A stretch of 64,000 nt of DNA from the NCBI RefSeq assembly GCF_003426815.1, contig NZ_QKYK01000016.1, positions 1 to 64,000 on the forward strand, read 5' to 3'. Positions 34,729 to 43,045 of the stretch are shown here, piece after piece; positions within the stretch are counted from its first letter, which is position 1, and every line of letters begins with the position of its first letter. Origin of the DNA: Desertimonas flava. Lineage in GTDB: Bacteria > Actinomycetota > Acidimicrobiia > Acidimicrobiales > Ilumatobacteraceae. The position numbers and the translations under genes are program-made. The notes under the pieces were generated by a model that saw nothing but the letters and a program-made list of their open reading frames with translations, ran no database searches and was not told where the DNA came from.

Positions 34729-36642
34729 GTGATCCAGACCCTGCTCATCGCCAATCGGGGCGAGATCGCCTGCCGGATCGCCCGAACGTGCCGACGCCTC
34801 GGCATCGAGACGGTGGCCGTGTTCAGCGACGCCGATGCCGACGCGCTCCACGCCGCCGCGTGCGACCACGCCGTGCGCCTGCCCGGCAACGCCCCTGCCG
34901 ACACGTACCTGCGCGCCGATCTCCTCCTCGACGCCGCGGCTCGCACGGGCGCCGACGCCGTCCACCCCGGCTACGGCTTCCTCGCCGAGTCCGCTGACTT
35001 CGCCGCCGCGGTCGAAGCCGCCGGGCTCACGTGGATCGGCCCTCCGCCCCCGGCGATCGCCGCGATGGGCTCGAAGATCGCCGCCAAGGACCTGATGCGG
35101 CAGTCCGGCGTTCCCGTCCTCCCCGAGATCCGAGTCGGTGGCGGCGTGGAGATCATCGATGCCCACTTCCCGCTCCTCGTGAAGGCGTCGGCGGGCGGCG
35201 GCGGACGGGGCATGCGCATCGTGCGCACCGCCGACGAGCTCGACGAGGCGATCGCCGCGGCCAGCCGCGAGGCGGCAGCGGCGTTCGGCGACGGCGAGGT
35301 GTTCCTCGAGCGCTACGTGGAACGCGGCCGCCACGTCGAGATCCAGGTGCTCGCCGACACCCACGGAACCGTCAGCGCCCTGTTCGAGCGCGACTGCTCG
35401 GTCCAGCGCCGGCACCAGAAGATCATCGAGGAGGCGCCGTCGCCCATCGTGGACGAGGCGCTGCGTTCCGCGATGAGCAAGGCCGCCGTCGACGCCGCCC
35501 GCGCCGTCGGGTACGTCGGCGCCGGCACCGTCGAGTTCCTCGTCGACGACGCTTCGGGCGAGTTCCACTTCCTCGAGATGAACACCCGCCTGCAGGTGGA
35601 GCACCCCGTCACCGAGGCGGTGACCGGCCTCGACCTGGTCGAGCTGCAGATCCGCGTCGCCGAGGGCGAGCCGCTCCCGCCGGAGGCCGAGTTCCCCGCG
35701 CTCACCGGCCATGCGATCGAAGCCCGCCTCACCGCCGAGGATCCGGCTGCCGGCTATCTGCCGTCGACGGGCCGGCTGGTGCGGTTCGACGTCGGCGGCG
35801 ACGGGGACGTGCGCGTGGACGCCGGGGTGGCCACGGGATCGGTCGTCTCGCCGTTCTACGACTCGATGGTCGCCAAGGTGATCGCCCACGGGCCGACCCG
35901 CGCCGCCGCCATCCGATCGCTACGCGCCGCCCTGACCTCCGCTCGTGTCGCCGGTGTCGCCACCAACCGTGACCAGCTCGTCAACGTGCTCGACCACCCG
36001 GAGTTCCGGGCCGGGCGGACCCACACCGGGTTCCTCGACGCCGACCCGTGTGCGACGCCACGCCGCCTCGACCGTGAGGTCGCGGGCGCGGTCGTGTGGT
36101 TCGCCGACGAGGCCATCGCCAGGAGCGCGGCAACGGTGATGCCGACGATTCCGCCCGGGTGGCGCAACAACCGGGCGGTCGAGCCGACCCGCGCGGTGCG
36201 CGACGGCGACGACGAGTTCGTCCTCCGCCGGTCCCACCTGCCCGTCATCCTGGCGGCGCCCGTGGGCATCGACGCCGACGGTCTCGCCCACGTCACCGTC
36301 GAACGCGACGGTGTCAGGGAACAGTTCACGGTGGTCGGCGACGGCCCGCGCCGGTGGGTCGACGGGCGCCAGGGCCACCTCACGGTCGACGTCGTCCCGC
36401 GGCACCCGGAGCCGTCCATCGGCGGTGCCGAGGGATCGCTCGTGGCCACGATGCCCGGTGCGATCCGCCGTGTCCTCGTGTCCGCCGGCGACACCGTGAC
36501 CGCCGGTCAACCCGTCGTCGTGATCGAGGCGATGAAGATGGAGCACCGGCTCACCGCTCCGGCCGACGGCGTGGTGGTGACGGTGTTCGTGTCCGAGGGC
36601 GACCAGGTGGAGACCGGCGCAGCCCTCGTCGAGCTCGAGTGA
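34729..36642 (+). CDS. biotin carboxylase/biotin carboxyl carrier fusion subunit of acyl-CoA carboxylase
   Basis: A 637-residue alpha subunit. Residues 1-450 are a biotin carboxylase (TLLIANRGEIACRIARTCRRLG, ATP-grasp KASAGGGGRGM, EMNTRLQVEHPVTE). The last 75 residues are a biotinyl domain with the biotinylated lysine in EAMKMEH. I prefer the GTG at 34729 because GAGG lies six bases upstream; the ATG at 34723 has no spacing for a ribosome site. It pairs with the carboxyltransferase gene before it. A 7-bp stem-loop follows the stop. Confidence 0.92.
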   Translation: MIQTLLIANRGEIACRIARTCRRLGIETVAVFSDADADALHAAACDHAVRLPGNAPADTYLRADLLLDAAARTGADAVHPGYGFLAESADFAAAVEAAGLTWIGPPPPAIAAMGSKIAAKDLMRQSGVPVLPEIRVGGGVEIIDAHFPLLVKASAGGGGRGMRIVRTADELDEAIAAASREAAAAFGDGEVFLERYVERGRHVEIQVLADTHGTVSALFERDCSVQRRHQKIIEEAPSPIVDEALRSAMSKAAVDAARAVGYVGAGTVEFLVDDASGEFHFLEMNTRLQVEHPVTEAVTGLDLVELQIRVAEGEPLPPEAEFPALTGHAIEARLTAEDPAAGYLPSTGRLVRFDVGGDGDVRVDAGVATGSVVSPFYDSMVAKVIAHGPTRAAAIRSLRAALTSARVAGVATNRDQLVNVLDHPEFRAGRTHTGFLDADPCATPRRLDREVAGAVVWFADEAIARSAATVMPTIPPGWRNNRAVEPTRAVRDGDDEFVLRRSHLPVILAAPVGIDADGLAHVTVERDGVREQFTVVGDGPRRWVDGRQGHLTVDVVPRHPEPSIGGAEGSLVATMPGAIRRVLVSAGDTVTAGQPVVVIEAMKMEHRLTAPADGVVVTVFVSEGDQVETGAALVELE

Positions 36643-36645
36643 CGC

Positions 36646-36663
36646 CGAGCGGTCACCCGCTCG
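36646..36663. terminator. stem-loop between carboxylase and response regulator genes
   Basis: CGAGCGG, loop TCAC, CCGCTCG in the 28-base gap between convergent genes. Short and without a T-run, so only a moderate candidate. Confidence 0.4.
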
Positions 36664-36670
36664 TGTGCGG

Positions 36671-37354
36671 TCAGCCGACGAGGCGGTAGCCGAGCCCTCG
36701 CACGGTGAGAATGATCGTCGGCTCGTCGGGGTGCTGTTCGATCTTCACGCGCAGGCGCCGCACGTGGGCGTCGACGAGGCGCGAGTCGCCGAGGTACTCG
36801 TAGCCCCACACCCGCTCGAGCAGCTGATCCCGCGAGAGCACCGAGCCGGGATGGTCGGCGAACTCGCACAGCAGACGGAACTCGGTCTTGGTGAGGCTGA
36901 GCTCCTTGCCGCCCTTGAGCACGATGCCCTGCTCTCGACGCAGTTCGAGATCGGGACCGATGCGGACCGAACGCGGCTGCACGTGCTCGTGGAGCTGCAC
37001 CCTGCGCAGCAGCGCACGGATGCGGGCCGCCAGCTCCTTGGCGACGATGGGCTTGGTGACGTAGTCGTCAGCCCCGGCCTCGAGGCCGGCGACGAGGTCG
37101 TGGGTGTCGGTCTGAGCCGTGACCATGATGATCGGCACGATGCTCCGTGAGCGGATCGCCCGGCACACCTCGAATCCCGACAGGTCGGGGAGCCGGAGAT
37201 CGAGCAGGACCAGGTCGAAGTCCTCCTCGCCGAACGCGAGCAGCCCGGCTGCGCCGTTCTCCGCCTGCGCCACCTTGTAGCCCTCGTCCTCGAGCGCCAG
37301 CGACAACGCCAGACGGATCTGGTCGTCGTCCTCGATGAACAGCAGCGTGTACAC
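36671..37354 (-). CDS. OmpR-family response regulator (MtrA-like)
   Basis: A 227-residue regulator with a receiver domain (acidic pocket EDD at residues 8-10, phosphorylated Asp52 in LVLLDLRLPD, Lys in DDYVTKPI) and a C-terminal winged helix (LSLTKTEFRLLCEFADHPGSVLSRDQLLERVWGYEYLGDSRLVDAHVRRLRVKIE). The GTG at 37354 is preceded by GAGGAGG; longer starts run into a non-coding-like stretch. The divergent kinase and the GerMN lipoprotein make this resemble the MtrA-MtrB-LpqB system, which controls cell-wall and division genes in actinobacteria. The identity with MtrA is inference. Confidence 0.9.
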   Translation of the reverse strand: MYTLLFIEDDDQIRLALSLALEDEGYKVAQAENGAAGLLAFGEEDFDLVLLDLRLPDLSGFEVCRAIRSRSIVPIIMVTAQTDTHDLVAGLEAGADDYVTKPIVAKELAARIRALLRRVQLHEHVQPRSVRIGPDLELRREQGIVLKGGKELSLTKTEFRLLCEFADHPGSVLSRDQLLERVWGYEYLGDSRLVDAHVRRLRVKIEQHPDEPTIILTVRGLGYRLVG

Positions 37355-37452
37355 AGTCCTCCTCGCTCCCACGACGTCGCCCCCGGACGAGGTACTCGTC
37401 GGGACGAGCCGTCGTATGACCAGTGTGCCAGGGAATGCCCTGACAGGTGGTG

Positions 37453-37472
37453 GGTTTCGCTCGGTTTCGTTA
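37453..37472 (+). promoter_or_regulatory. tandem direct repeat, possible OmpR-type operator
   Basis: GGTTTCGCTC is followed directly by GGTTTCGTTA, two half-sites at 10-base pitch as OmpR-family dimers bind. The complement contains GTAACG, like the GTAAC element of MtrA sites. It could serve autoregulation of the divergent pair. Confidence 0.4.
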
Positions 37473-37722
37473 CGCAAATCGCGCAAGCCCGTAATCCCGT
37501 CGTCACGCGCCGTCGCGATCGTGGCTCCTGTTCACGCTGCCTCGGCGGGCACGTCCTCCCCCTTCGACGGCCTTCCGGTAGCGCGACGCTGTCGGCTCCA
37601 ACGACAGGTGGGCGGAAAACCTGATGTTCGGGGAGGGATCCGGCCATGCCGCCAGGTGGAGGCGGCAGCCGGGATCCCCGGGGTTCCGCACCGCCGAGCA
37701 TCGAGGGCGGCCCCGGTGATGT

Positions 37723-37728
37723 CACACT
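37723..37728 (+). promoter_or_regulatory. weak -10 box of the kinase gene
   Basis: CACACT seven bases before the GTG at 37736, the spacing seen at the leaderless starts of this window. Confidence 0.3.
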
Positions 37729-37735
37729 GGTCGGC

Positions 37736-39247
37736 GTGCCGAACTCGTCGCCCTCCCGTCGCCGGCGTTTCGCCCCGACGCGGCCGCGCCGGCTCCGGCT
37801 GCGCACGAAGGTGTCGGTGCTGTTCGGCTTCGTGGCCCTGGTCGCCGGGGCGTCGGTCGCCGTGTTCGCCTACAACTTCGCCCGGGCGTCGCTGCTCGAC
37901 CAACGCCGCGTCGAGGCCCGCCAGGCGGCCCTGGTGAACGCCCGGGAGGTGTTGAACCTGCTCGAGTCGGGCGAAGAGCTCCAGCCAGCCCTCGACGAGC
38001 TCACCGACGAAGGCGGGTTCATCCAGGTGTTCCGCGACAACGGGAGGATGGAGGCTGCGGCCCCGATCGGCCTCACACAGTCCGACATCATTCCTGATGC
38101 GCTGCGGCAGTCGGTCACCGAGGGCGTGTCGGCGATCCAGCGGTTCCGCTACGGCGGGACTCCGTACTTCGGTGTCGGCATCCGGCTGGCGCGCGTCGAC
38201 GCCCAGTACTTCGAGGCCTTCTCCCTCGAATCGACGGAGCGGACGCTGAGGGGCATCCTGTTCCGCTTCTCGCTGGGCTCGGCGGCCGCCGTGCTCCTCC
38301 TCGGCGGCTTCGGCATCTGGACCGGCCGACGGCTGCTCCGCCCGCTCGGCCAGGTCACCGAAGCGGCCCAGGACATCGCCGAGGGCGACCTGTCGACGCG
38401 CGTCGCGCCCCAGCGCGACCGGGACCTCGAACCGCTCGTCGATGCCTTCAACGGTATGGCCGACGCCGTGCAGGACCGGATCGAGCGGGAGAGCAGGTTC
38501 GTGTCCGACGTCAGCCACGAGCTGCGCTCCCCCATCACAGCGCTGCAGGCCGCCACTGACGTGCTCGAGCGCCGGCGCAGCGAGTTCTCGGACCGCCCGG
38601 GGCAAGCCGTCGACGTGATCATCGACCAGGTCCGCCGGTTCGACGGCATGGTGCTCGACCTCCTCGAGCTCTCGCGCATCGACGCCGGGGCATCCGACAT
38701 GCACGTCGAGTCGAGTGACATCGTCGACACGAGCCGGCGCATCGCCGCCCACTACGGCTTCCCCGACCTCGTCATCGACGTCGATCCGAACGCACCGTCG
38801 CGGGCGCTCATCGACCGCGTGCGCTACGAACGCATCCTCGGCAACCTGCTGGAGAACGCCAAGCATCACGCCGACGGGCCCACGCGAATTTCCGTGGAAC
38901 GCCCCCCGGCTGGCCCCGACGACGCCGACGACGAGACCACCGGTTCGTTCGTCCTCGTCGCCGTGGAGGACGACGGACCAGGGGTGGAACCCGCCGAGCG
39001 CGAGCGCATCTTCGGCCGCTTCGCCCGCGGGCGGGTGTCACGCCACCGCGTCGGCACGGGCCTCGGGCTGGCACTCGTGACCGAGCACGCCAAGGCCCTG
39101 GGCGGCAGCACCTGGGTCGAAGAGGCGCCGGGCGGCGGCGCCAGGTTCGTGGTCAGCCTTCCTGCCGACACCACGTTCACACACACCGACGCCGAGGCCG
39201 CCGCGCTCGGCGCTGGGAACATGAATCAGATGGAGGCCGGGCGATGA
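37736..39247 (+). CDS. membrane sensor histidine kinase (MtrB-like)
   Basis: A 503-residue kinase with two membrane helices (about 20-42 and 178-198) bounding an extracytoplasmic sensor, then a HAMP domain (GQVTEAAQDIAEGDLSTRV). The phospho-acceptor His is in SDVSHELRSPIT near residue 260, followed by an N box LGNLLENAKHH near 371 and G boxes (DDGPGV, GTGLGLALVTEHAKAL). The GTG at 37736 puts a basic stretch before helix 1 and follows a weak -10; an upstream start at 37646 adds a Pro/Gly-rich tail and is less likely. Its TGA overlaps the lipoprotein ATG. Together with the divergent regulator it forms a two-component system. Confidence 0.9.
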   Translation: MPNSSPSRRRRFAPTRPRRLRLRTKVSVLFGFVALVAGASVAVFAYNFARASLLDQRRVEARQAALVNAREVLNLLESGEELQPALDELTDEGGFIQVFRDNGRMEAAAPIGLTQSDIIPDALRQSVTEGVSAIQRFRYGGTPYFGVGIRLARVDAQYFEAFSLESTERTLRGILFRFSLGSAAAVLLLGGFGIWTGRRLLRPLGQVTEAAQDIAEGDLSTRVAPQRDRDLEPLVDAFNGMADAVQDRIERESRFVSDVSHELRSPITALQAATDVLERRRSEFSDRPGQAVDVIIDQVRRFDGMVLDLLELSRIDAGASDMHVESSDIVDTSRRIAAHYGFPDLVIDVDPNAPSRALIDRVRYERILGNLLENAKHHADGPTRISVERPPAGPDDADDETTGSFVLVAVEDDGPGVEPAERERIFGRFARGRVSRHRVGTGLGLALVTEHAKALGGSTWVEEAPGGGARFVVSLPADTTFTHTDAEAAALGAGNMNQMEAGR

Positions 39248-39918
39248 CAGCGATGGCGTCGCGATGCCTTGCGCGCCGAGCGCTCGTCGCACTCGCCGGG
39301 CTGTTCATGGCGACGGTCGCCGCGGCGTGTGGCATCGACGCCCAAGAGAGTGCCCAGCCGATCAACCCCAACGCGCTCGGCGGACTCGACCAGACGGTCC
39401 CACCCGCGACCGATCTTCCGGGCCAGCCCACCGCCCCGTCGACCACCACGGCCAACGTACCGGCCTCGACGACACCGGACAGCCTGGTGAGCACCGGGAC
39501 GAAAACAACGACGATGTACTTCATCCAGGGCCCCGGGTTGGTCGGCGTGCCGGTCGACGTGCCGGTCGGTCTCGGCCTGTCCGGCGTCCTCGCCCGGCTC
39601 GCGACGCCGCCCGCCGACGAGGCCGAGGCCGGCATCCGCTCGGCGATCCCAGAGGGCCTCATCCTGGACGTCACGATGAGGGACGACAGAGCGACGATCG
39701 ACTTCGACCCGACCCTGTTCCAGGGCGTCAGCAACCAGGACCGGCCCCTGCTGATCGGTCAGGTCGTCCTCACGGTGAGCGAGGGTTGCTGTGATGACGT
39801 GCGCTTCACGCTCGCCGGCGAGGCACTGCAGGTGCTGCGCCGCGACAACAGCCTCACCAACCCAGGGGAATACGTGACGGCCGACGATTACGAGCAGCTG
39901 GTGGTTCCCGAGGACTGA
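39244..39918 (+). CDS. lipoprotein with GerMN domain (LpqB-like role)
   Basis: A 224-residue protein with a lipoprotein signal (LVALAGLFMATVAAAC, lipobox VAAAC), a Pro/Thr-rich linker (about 45-80), and a GerMN domain (TTMYFIQGPGLVGVPVDVPVGLGLSGVLARLATPP...GVSNQDRPLLIGQVVLTVSE). It overlaps the kinase stop by ATGA. In mycobacteria and streptomycetes LpqB, which also has a GerMN domain, follows MtrB and modulates it. This protein lacks LpqB's large C-terminal propeller, so it is a short version. A weak inverted repeat (ACTGAC/GTCAGT, 39914-39934) overlaps its end and that of era. Confidence 0.88.
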   Translation: MTAMASRCLARRALVALAGLFMATVAAACGIDAQESAQPINPNALGGLDQTVPPATDLPGQPTAPSTTTANVPASTTPDSLVSTGTKTTTMYFIQGPGLVGVPVDVPVGLGLSGVLARLATPPADEAEAGIRSAIPEGLILDVTMRDDRATIDFDPTLFQGVSNQDRPLLIGQVVLTVSEGCCDDVRFTLAGEALQVLRRDNSLTNPGEYVTADDYEQLVVPED

Positions 39919-39929
39919 CGTCCGGACGG

Positions 39930-40808
39930 TCAGTAGCCGAGGCGTTCGACCCGTTCGGGCCGGCGCTGCCAGTCCTTGTCGACTTTCACCTTGAGCTCGA
40001 GGTAGGTGCCCTCGGGGAGCTGCTCCCGGGTGCGCTGACCGACCTGTTTGAGGATGGAGCCGCCCTTGCCGATCACCATGCCCTTCTGGCTGTCGCGCTC
40101 GACGACGATCTCGACGGTGATGTGGCGGCCCTCCCACTCGGTCACCCGGGTGGCGATCGAGTACGGCAGCTCCTGACGCGTCACGGCGAGGAGCTGCTCG
40201 CGCACCAGCTCGGCCACCCACTGCTCATCGGGGAGGTCGCGCACGGCGTCGACTGGGAACATCGGGGGACCCACCGGCGCCCGCGCGACGAGGTGATCGG
40301 TGAGCCGGTCGAGCCCCTCGCCGGTGCGCGCCGACACCGGGAAGTAGGCCGCCGCACCGAGCTCGCCCGCCGCGCCCAGCTGGGCGATCACCTGCTCGGG
40401 CCTGACGCGATCGATCTTGTTGACGACGACGATGGCGTTGGCGATGTCGAGATGGTCGGCCACCCAGCGATCGCCCGAGCCGAACGGCGCCGACGCGTCG
40501 AGCACGAGGCCGACCACGTCGACCGAGCTGTCTGCCTCGGAGACCGAGTCGATGGCCGTGGCGTTCACCTTGCGGCCGAGCGCACTGACCGGCTTGTGGA
40601 GGCCGGGTGTGTCGACGAACACGAGCTGTGCGTTGGGCCGGTTGTAGACGCCGCGGACCCGGTGCCGCGTGGTCTGCGGCTTGTCGGACACGATCGACAC
40701 CTTGGCGCCGCAGATGGCGTTGACGAGCGACGACTTGCCGACGTTGGGCCGACCGACCAACGTGACGAAGCCGCAGACGAACTTGTCGGGCTCGGGCTGG
40801 TCGGTCAT
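39930..40808 (-). CDS. era: GTPase Era
   Basis: This 292-residue ribosome-assembly GTPase binds 16S rRNA. It has G1 GRPNVGKSS, the switch region KPQTTRHRVRG, G3 DTPGLHKP, G4 NKIDRV, and a C-terminal KH domain with GKGGSILKQVG. Normal length. The start is the ATG at 40808, eight bases after a TACCCT -10 box. In many actinobacteria era follows ybeY and corC; here those genes lie 22 kb away. Confidence 0.96.
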   Translation of the reverse strand: MTDQPEPDKFVCGFVTLVGRPNVGKSSLVNAICGAKVSIVSDKPQTTRHRVRGVYNRPNAQLVFVDTPGLHKPVSALGRKVNATAIDSVSEADSSVDVVGLVLDASAPFGSGDRWVADHLDIANAIVVVNKIDRVRPEQVIAQLGAAGELGAAAYFPVSARTGEGLDRLTDHLVARAPVGPPMFPVDAVRDLPDEQWVAELVREQLLAVTRQELPYSIATRVTEWEGRHITVEIVVERDSQKGMVIGKGGSILKQVGQRTREQLPEGTYLELKVKVDKDWQRRPERVERLGY

Positions 40809-40816
40809 CCCCCCGG

Positions 40817-40822
40817 AGGGTA
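40817..40822 (-). promoter_or_regulatory. -10 box of era
   Basis: TACCCT eight bases before the ATG at 40808, within the short gap behind the acyl-CoA synthetase gene. Confidence 0.4.
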
Positions 40823-40834
40823 CCGCCCGGGGCC

Positions 40835-42400
40835 TCACACGTTGGCGGTGCGGTCGGCCCAGAACGGGGCGCGCAGCTCGCGCTTGAGGATCTTGCCGCT
40901 GCCGGTCTTGGGCAACTCGTCGAGCCAGGCGATCGAACGCGGCACCTTGTAGCCGGCGAGATGGGCCCGGGCATGGGCCACCACGCCGGCGTCGTCGAGC
41001 GACGAGCCGGGGCGCTTGACCACCACGGCGTGCACCGCCTCCCCCCACTCGTCGCTCGGGATGCCGAAGACCGCCGCCTCGTAGATGTCGGGGTGGTGCT
41101 CGAGGGCCGCTTCGATCTCGGCCGGATAGATGTTGACGCCGCCGGAGATGATCATGTCCTTCTTGCGGTCGCAGATGTAGACGAAGCCCTCGTCGTCGAC
41201 ATAAGCGATGTCGCCGACGGTCTGCCAGCCGTCGCGCTGGTCGTCGAGGTACTTGTCGTGCTGCTTGTAGTAGTCGTCGAACACCGAGCTGCTGCGCACG
41301 AACAGTTCGCCCGTGTGCTCGGGCCCCGTGCCCTCGACCACGTTGCCGTCGTCGTCGAAGAGGCGGATCTCCACGCCGGGAGCCGGCTGGCCGCACGAGC
41401 CGGGCTTGCGCAGCTGGTCCTCGGGCCGCAGCAGCGTGTTGACACCGAGCTCGGTGGAGCCGTACACCTCGAACAGCGACTCGGGCGGGAAGACCTCGAC
41501 GTAGCGCTGCTTGAGGGCGAAGCTCCACGGTGCGGCGTTGGCGATCATCACCCTCATCGAGGAGCGGTCGTAGCGAGCGAGGATCTCCTCGTCGAGGTTG
41601 GTGATCATGCGGATCGGCGTCGGCGCCGAGAACGTCGAGCTGCATCCGTAGGTCTGTACGAGGCGCAGCCAATCCTCGGCGTCGAACTTGCGCTGGACGA
41701 CGACGGTCTGGCCGAACAGCTGGGCGATCCCCATGAATCCGCCGGGTCCCGAGTGATAGAGCGGCCCGGTGGTCAGATAGACGTCGTCGGGCCGGTAGCC
41801 GATGGCCTGCACGAGCGCCATCGCCCCCTCGAGGTTGACGGCCTTGCGGAGCGCACCTTTCGGCTTCCCGGTGGTGCCCGACGTGTAGATGATCGTCGAG
41901 CCGGCGAGCTCGGCCTCGGGCTCGGGCACGTCGTCGGCTGGCGCCGCAGCGATCGCCGCGTCGGCGTCGATCATCCAGTTGGGATCGGAGCCGTCGGGGA
42001 GGCTGCCGCCGAAGACGTACGCCGTCGTGACCTTGGGGATCTCGGCCCGGATGCGCTGGAACATCGGCGCCAGCTCGGCGTCGACGAACACGGCGATGGC
42101 ATCGGAATGGTCGGTGACGTAGGCCGCCTCCTCGTCGGCGAACCGGTAGTTGACCGGCACCCCCGTGACGCCGAGCTTGCGGGCCGCGTCGAGGAACACG
42201 ACGATACCCATCGAGTTCGGGCCGCACCACGCGATCTTGTCGCCGCTCTTGGCCCCGTGGGACGCGAGCACGTTGGCCAGGCGGGTGGCGCGGTCGTCGA
42301 GCTCGGCCCACGTGAGCGTCCGCACGTCGTCACCGCCACGATCGTCGACGACCGCCAGCTTGTCGGGGTGGGCCTGGGCATGCATGCGGATGAGGTCCAT
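40835..42400 (-). CDS. acyl-CoA synthetase (AMP-forming, FadD-type)
   Basis: A 521-residue ANL-superfamily ligase that activates a carboxylic acid as acyl-AMP and then acyl-CoA. The AMP-binding loop is IIYTSGTTGKPKGALRK, followed by LFEVYGSTELG, GWQTVGDIAYVDDEGFVYICDRKKDMIISGG (hinge) and the catalytic lysine in LPKTGSGKILKRELR. The acid cannot be told; fatty, aromatic and short acids are all possible. It precedes era by 26 bases on the same strand and follows the MaoC hydratase, with which it may form an acyl-CoA pathway. Confidence 0.9.
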   Translation of the reverse strand: MDLIRMHAQAHPDKLAVVDDRGGDDVRTLTWAELDDRATRLANVLASHGAKSGDKIAWCGPNSMGIVVFLDAARKLGVTGVPVNYRFADEEAAYVTDHSDAIAVFVDAELAPMFQRIRAEIPKVTTAYVFGGSLPDGSDPNWMIDADAAIAAAPADDVPEPEAELAGSTIIYTSGTTGKPKGALRKAVNLEGAMALVQAIGYRPDDVYLTTGPLYHSGPGGFMGIAQLFGQTVVVQRKFDAEDWLRLVQTYGCSSTFSAPTPIRMITNLDEEILARYDRSSMRVMIANAAPWSFALKQRYVEVFPPESLFEVYGSTELGVNTLLRPEDQLRKPGSCGQPAPGVEIRLFDDDGNVVEGTGPEHTGELFVRSSSVFDDYYKQHDKYLDDQRDGWQTVGDIAYVDDEGFVYICDRKKDMIISGGVNIYPAEIEAALEHHPDIYEAAVFGIPSDEWGEAVHAVVVKRPGSSLDDAGVVAHARAHLAGYKVPRSIAWLDELPKTGSGKILKRELRAPFWADRTANV

Positions 42401-42455
42401 GCCGCATTCGTAGCAGTTCGCCCCGCCCGACCCGTGACCGAGGTCACGTCATGGG

Positions 42456-42914
42456 CTAGTGGTACATTCGGAAGAGGACCTCGGCGATGCAGCTCGGCTT
42501 GGCAGCGCCTTCGACCTCGAACGTGTACTCGAACTTCACCTGCACGCCGCCGGTGACGTCGGTGACGTCGAGCAGCTTGGCGCCGACGCGCAGCTTGCTG
42601 CCGACGGGGACCGGCGACGGGAAGCGCAGCTTGTCGATGCCGTAGTTGACACCCATCGCCACGCCCTTCACCGCCCACACCTGCTCGCCGAGCATGGGGC
42701 CGAGCGACAGCGTGAGGTACCCGTGGGCGATCGGGCCGCCGAACGGGCCGGCCTTGGCCTTCTCGACGTCGACGTGGATCCACTGGAAGTCACCGGTGGC
42801 TTCGGCGAACTGGTTGACCCGTTCCTGGGTGATCTCGAGCCAGTCGCTGTAGCCGATGTGCTCGCCCACGAGGGTCCGAAGCTCGTCGACGCCGTTGATG
42901 ATGCGTGGTGCCAT
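42456..42914 (-). CDS. MaoC-family dehydratase (enoyl-CoA hydratase 2 type)
   Basis: A 152-residue hot-dog-fold protein with the R-hydratase motif FAEATGDFQWIHVD, whose Asp and His form the catalytic pair, and the flanking GPFGGPIAHGYLTLSL. It probably hydrates trans-2-enoyl-CoA. The ATG at 42914 follows TATGGT by eight bases. It lies upstream of the acyl-CoA synthetase on the same strand, supporting a role in acyl-CoA metabolism. Confidence 0.92.
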   Translation of the reverse strand: MAPRIINGVDELRTLVGEHIGYSDWLEITQERVNQFAEATGDFQWIHVDVEKAKAGPFGGPIAHGYLTLSLGPMLGEQVWAVKGVAMGVNYGIDKLRFPSPVPVGSKLRVGAKLLDVTDVTGGVQVKFEYTFEVEGAAKPSCIAEVLFRMYH

Positions 42915-42922
42915 GGCCCGCA

Positions 42923-42928
42923 ACCATA
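42923..42928 (-). promoter_or_regulatory. -10 box of the MaoC gene
   Basis: TATGGT eight bases before the ATG at 42914, consistent with a leaderless message. Confidence 0.45.
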
Positions 42929-42978
42929 CGGTCCCGACTCCCGTCGCCGAGAAGTCCACCGCTCTGCCGTCGACCCAC

Positions 42979-43002
42979 CGGGTGGTGCCTGACACCAACC
43001 GT
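42979..43002. repeat. degenerate REP-like palindrome
   Basis: GGTGGTGCCTGACACCAACC shares the GGTGCCTGACACCA centre of the 8648 element, but the AGATGG/CCATCT arms are replaced. A relic or a related REP subfamily. Confidence 0.5.
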
Positions 43003-43045
43003 CAGGTGCATCACGAACGCTGATCGGCTTGGGGCTAGCGGCGGG

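Larger units (their letters stand above)
37355..37735. other. intergenic region between divergent regulator and kinase genes
   Basis: This 381-base stretch is the only long gap in the window. I see no conserved small ORF or RNA fold. It holds the regulator's ribosome site next to 37354, the direct repeat at 37453 and a weak -10 before the kinase. Confidence 0.6.

Noticed and set aside
37355-37735. Small gene or structured RNA in the regulator/kinase gap
   Set aside because: No ORF with family features, no tRNA-like or riboswitch-like fold was visible by eye; only short repeats and weak promoter elements.
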